Origin: Gordionus sp. m RMFG-2023 | Lineage: Eukaryota > Nematomorpha > Gordioida > Chordodea > Parachordodidae | Reading direction: 5' to 3' | Assembly (NCBI RefSeq): GCF_954871325.1 | Contig: NC_088775.1 | Span: 17,833,561-17,897,560, forward strand | DNA: 64,000 nt | Shown here: piece after piece, positions 60,220 through 64,000 of the stretch | How positions within the stretch are numbered: the first letter of the stretch is position 1 | Layout: each line of letters starts with the position of its first letter | Made by a program: the position numbers and the translations under genes | The notes under the pieces: model-generated | Seen by the model: only the letters and a program-made list of their open reading frames with translations | Database searches by the model: none | What the model was told of the DNA's origin: nothing

Positions 60220-60696
60220 TTAATAAATATGTAAAATTATGATAACTTTTGGAATTTTAGATTTTTGATTGATTGAATTCTAAAATGTCGTCAATATTAT
60301 GATTTTAAAATTTGTAGAAAATAAGAATTCATCAAAATCCTGATTGACATTAAAAAAAATTACAACAGTGATGTTGACCAATTATTAGAATAAAAAGGTA
60401 TTAAATATGAAAAATATTTCTACATCGGCCGTGTGCCGCCGGTATGAAATTCGGTCGCGCGCCGGGATGATTTTCATAAACGGGACGTTTTTGGTTTAAC
60501 CAAAAAAGTCGGCGGCAGGGTTAAGTATACTACTAACTAGGAAAAAATAAGGGAAAAGTATGTTGAGCTCCAACAGAAAATCAGTTGCCTACAAATTGCT
60601 TACAACTAATGAACATCATTCTGAACAAGGAAATTCTTCATATTATTCGATAAGAACTCGAAGACCACCTAAAGATTTCCTCCAGGCGAAGGATAC

Positions 60697-60914
60697 TGTT
60701 ATATCTGAAAATATTTAGATTAGATTATTTGAATATTATATTTTTTGTTGTTTGAATGAAAATGAACTTTATCATTTGAATAGACTTTTTTTTATCATTT
60801 TGTATAAAAAATTAGCTTTGGCTATATAATTAACCAGGATTTAGAATAAAGTTATTTTTCTTAATTCAATATATTATTAATTCAATTTCTATACTTTTAA
60901 GTCCTAATTTAACA
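60697..60914 (+). repeat. 3' LTR of gypsy fossil A
   Basis: TGTTATATCTGAAAATATTT start, AATAAAGTTATTTTTCTTAA body, TTTAACA end. It pairs with 39689-39900 across 21 kb. The flanks do not show a clear target duplication. Confidence 0.8.
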
Positions 60915-62595
60915 GGTATGATAATTACAAAATGTTTCATCACAACAGTAGGACCTTATCGGAAAAGTTTTAATAGGGCTACATCGATTATTAGCAATAG
61001 TTTTCCTTAATAATATTTTCATATTGGCGTTGATGGCTTCCTTAACTCTTAATGCAGTTAGGGTCAGGTCTTCCTTATACAAAGAGGTTGCAATTTATTC
61101 AGTGATGAGGTTGAACGAGGTCGCAGCCAAGTTATAGCCTAATGTAACTCTTAGTTTTTCGATAGTTAAGAGATTCCCTAGTTTTTGTTCAACAAGGCTT
61201 CCCGCCATTCGTTACCACGAATTTTGTCATCACTTTGAAAGATTAAATATCTACAAGAGAGGAAGAGGAAGAAAAATAAATGAGATTATTAAGGATGAAA
61301 ATAAAATTATGTTTTTACGAAAAGGCTGTTTCGGGAGAAAAGATGTCTAAGAGCTAGTTCTAGCAAATTATAGTTAGAAGAGATAAAGCTCGATATCAGT
61401 AAATTTTTTGTTAAGCGGTAGGACAGGAAATAGGAAAGGGACAGCGTACGAAGTGATATTAAGTCGATACCCTTTCATTCTTTTAGATAATTAAGTTAAT
61501 TTTCAGTTAAGCGTGGATAAATTTAGGTTTCAAATTTTTTCCAAGAAAGTTTTAAAAAATGATTCCAAAATCACGATAAAAAATGAAATAACGAGGATAA
61601 GGATATGCCAAATAGGTGAAGTATTTTGGGAATATTTAAGTATTTATGTATGATATAAAGGCTCTGATGGGTTGGTTGTATATTCAAAATTTGTTCCATG
61701 TTATAAATATTGCTATAAAGATATTGAATAATGATCCAGATAGAAGGATGGTTTGAAAGAGGTGAACCTAATATGGATAGATTATTGGTCTACAATTTTG
61801 AAACACGTAGATCGTGGAATTTTTATCAAGGAAAAAAATTTCCGTTTTGGACTTATTAAGAATGAGTCCAATATTTTTAAAATTGGCTTCATGGAAATTT
61901 AGAACTTCAATTATTTTAGGAGAAAACCACAAATTGTTCCATCGTATAGATGCCAAATATTTAGATCCAAATCAAATTTAGATTTAAAATCATAAGCGAG
62001 ATAATGAATATCAAGGCAAAATAGGAGAGGACCAAGTTAACACCTCCCCCCCCCCTGCTAGGTGCCTTCGTCAGATTATCTGACATGTGGGGTAAATAAA
62101 AGCGGATTTTTTAAAATTTATAGCAAGTCTCTAGGAATTTGAATAATCAATAAATTTATGAAAATCAATTTATGATGTGTTCACGAAAGTTATTGTAAGA
62201 CATTTTAAAGTCTACTTTGATGATAACATGTATAAGGTGAATTTTGGATATAATTACGAATGTCATATGAAGCTTATGAGGCTATTTATGTTTAATTTAT
62301 GCCTACAAGTTATAACCCTGAAGGAATTAATAGACTGAAATATTTCCATCATCAGATAAGATAATTAGATGTGTTGTGATAAAGAAGGTAAGGATGTATA
62401 CGAAACAGGAAGGTGTAGGTTGTTAATATGTAATAAGATGCCATTATTTACTGGAGCTGATTTGTTGTCAAAAAATTTTAATTTGAGAGCCTCATTTAGG
62501 TCACCCTCATTGATTTTTTTAAATATTTTACTGCAACGATGAGGAGATTATTATTATTATCCTTATAATTATTGCTCTTATAAATGTATATATAG
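60915..62595. other. No gene recognised; a weak coding-like trace at 60910-61255 (minus)
   Basis: The minus strand at about 61255-60910 gives long stretches such as EQKLGNLLTIEKLRVTLG and LALRV-like helices with one stop. It reads like a decayed helical protein, but I recognise no family. The rest (61.3-62.6 kb) shows no gene. A C-run lies near 62046. Confidence 0.35.
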
Positions 62596-62599
62596 TCAT

Positions 62600-62900
62600 A
62601 AACTATAATATAATATAAATAAAAATGCTTATTCTATAAAAACGAAATTGAGACTACAAGTTTTCAAAAAACACGATTAATTATATTTTAAAATAGTAAT
62701 TTGAAATTTTTGTTTCATAAAATAAAATTCCATGAGTTCTGATGTAAAGTAAGTTTTGACACCTACCTTTTTTAAAAAGTTTTAAGTTCCGTGTGACAAC
62801 TATTTTAAAATATAATTTTCGTGCTTTAAGGAAACTTGTAGTCGCAATTTCGTTTTATAGAATGAGCGTTTTTATTTTTATTATATTAAGTTATAATTAG
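62600..62900. mobile_element. Foldback MITE of about 300 bp with long inverted repeats
   Basis: The left arm ATGCTTATTCTATAAAAACG AAATTG..GACTACAAGTTT (about 62626-62668) pairs with the right arm AAACTTGTAGTC..AATTTCGTTTTATAGAATGA (about 62830-62868). Pairing continues outward through the AT-rich ends and inward (TATATTTTAAAATAGT both ways). The superfamily is unclear because the AT-rich flanks hide the target duplication. Confidence 0.75.
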
Positions 62901-62904
62901 AATA

Positions 62905-64000
62905 CAGTTATATATTATAAATTAAGTAATCATTACATTAAAAATATATATATAATCAGTCATGTGGAAAGAGTCAAAATTTTTCAAGTTGCATTTAATA
63001 TGGTCAAATATGGAAATATTCTTGGATAAGGGGGGGGGGGAGGCATTTATAAGGGAATGTTAGGAAATTATTCCAAAATTTCATATCAAACTTTGTTCCA
63101 TTTTAAAAAGCTGTTTGTAAAGAAATCATTATCATAGTTAATAAGATTTTTTGATGAAATTACTATTTTAGGCATAGTTATAGGATTTTTGTTTGGGAAA
63201 TAAGCAATGAAGGTCGTGTTTATAAAATAAAGGGTTTTAATTAATCTATTGATATGTTTTTTGCACACAAGGTAAAGAAATTCAAGTATATGTAAATAAA
63301 AAAATTATTGAAATAATTAATTAAATTTAAAAAGCTTATTAAGCTTCAATTTTGACTACTGTATCAATAAAATAGAGAATAAACTGAACATTTTAAGTCT
63401 GAAATTTCTTCCTTATAAATTTTTTTAAAAAATTAGAGTCGCGGTTTAAATAATTTTAGTCACAGAGCCACGATTAAAATTTCTTTACAATATATTTCCG
63501 CAATTCGATATTTTCATGGCTAATAAATTTCGAAATCGAATTTTATAGAGGATATTGTGATACTGACAAATTCTTAATTTATAATTCTTACAGAGGCTTA
63601 AATTCTCTATGTCCGTCGGACTTGTAACATTTTCTGGGGCTTAGTAGGATTACAACATTTATTTTGAAATTTATTTCGACCGGACACGGACCCTCTAAAA
63701 AAATATAAATTATTTTGTCTTCATAGTGGTTTTATTAATATAATTTTCAAGAATAACCACAAAAGTTTATCATACTTCAGCAATCCTAATAAATTTTCCT
63801 ATTCCGTTCAAATATCCAAATTATCTGATCTAAGTCAGATCTATTTTAAAATGGTATTTTAGATTAACAATTCTTGGATCGGATCTGCGGGACCAAAATT
63901 TTTAAATAATTTCTGGATCAAGTCGGTCTTGAAAAAATAGGTACTATGCAAGGGCTCTAATATCTAATATTTATTTAATGTTTAGAAAACAGAAAGAAGG
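62905..64000. other. No gene recognised; possible element end near 63900-63960
   Basis: G-run near 63033. Near the window end, GGTCTTGAAAAAATAGGTAC and TGCAAGGGCTCTAATA recall the 3' part of the GGCCCGG hAT MITE family (GGGCTTGAAAAATTAGGCCC). An upstream GACCGGACACGGACCCTC near 63680 might be its partner. Too weak to define an element. Confidence 0.35.

Larger units (their letters stand above)
55745..60527 (-). mobile_element. hAT DNA transposon (hAT-3) inserted in gypsy fossil A, with hAT-4 nested inside
   Basis: Ends TACTTAACCATGTGCGCCGAC (55745) and, on the other strand, TACTTAACCCTGCCGCCGAC (60527), inverted repeats of about 20 bp. Both are followed by GC-rich subterminal DNA (GGCGGCTGGCGC, GGCCGGCGGCGCG; GGTCGCGCGCCGGGA). 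No matching 8-bp flank was found (TATGTAGA against TACTACTA). The transposase remains lie on the minus strand (58190-60219). The TGTGCGCCGAC core is shared with hAT-2. It splits the integrase region of fossil A from its tail at 60528-60696. Confidence 0.8.
39689..60914 (+). mobile_element. Ty3/gypsy LTR retrotransposon fossil A, broken, holding large nested insertions
   Basis: LTRs of about 212 bp (39689-39900) and 218 bp (60697-60914) start TGTTATATCTGAAAATA and end in AACA. A primer-site-like TGGACCTGCG follows the first. In order on the plus strand are gag and protease/RT traces (about 40.0-41.44 kb), RNase H and integrase traces (54.2-55.74 kb) and an integrase tail (60.53-60.69 kb). Fossil B (41445-54195) and hAT-3 (55745-60527) account for the gaps. 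The LTRs are visibly diverged from each other and the coding parts carry dozens of breaks, so it is old and dead. It is the oldest layer of this nest. Confidence 0.8.

Overview
The window is very AT-rich eukaryotic DNA. I see no operons and no Shine-Dalgarno sites. Genes are split by introns, several only about 40-90 nt long with T-rich acceptors, and mobile DNA makes up most of the sequence. The one clear host gene is a secreted CAP/CRISP-like protein with ShKT cysteine modules. That, a BTBD9-like exon, many hAT transposons and OTU-bearing Ginger1 transposons suggest an invertebrate animal. I cannot name the species.

Layout. (1) Bases 1-15.66 kb are a Ginger1 neighbourhood. Ginger1 elements are cut-and-paste DNA transposons whose transposase is a gypsy-type integrase with a C-terminal protease. 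A young pair lies head-to-head (1071-5238 minus, 5245-10950 plus), with nearly identical 2.9-kb inverted arms. The right member has a three-exon gene that reads open for 668 codons and ends in an OTU-type cysteine protease domain. An older, diverged pair (1-890 plus, 12478-15657 minus) flanks it tail-to-tail. Seven or more minisatellite arrays sit in and around these elements. (2) 15.7-21.8 kb holds a KIAA1586-like hAT relic, a GAAA microsatellite and low-complexity DNA. (3) 21.8-33.1 kb carries the CAP/CRISP-like gene. One intron of about 9 kb contains a hAT element (24.93-30.65 kb), which itself contains a LINE fragment and a second hAT with a perfect 8-bp target duplication. Further ShKT-type exons, some decayed, follow the last coding exon. 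(4) 33.6-38.7 kb is a cluster of four hAT-type elements with readable ends and target duplications. (5) 39.69-60.91 kb is a nest. An old Ty3/gypsy fossil (A) contains a second gypsy fossil (B), which contains a third on the opposite strand (C), which contains a hAT-like element. B also holds a MULE-like MITE and a Helitron end with BTBD9-like exon copies and a LINE tail. A further contains one hAT inside another. (6) 60.9-64.0 kb is mostly featureless, with one foldback MITE.

The best candidate for something little described is the Ginger1 pair: an apparently intact integrase-OTU transposase next to an inverted partner whose coding half matches it exactly, while small differences lie only in non-coding DNA.
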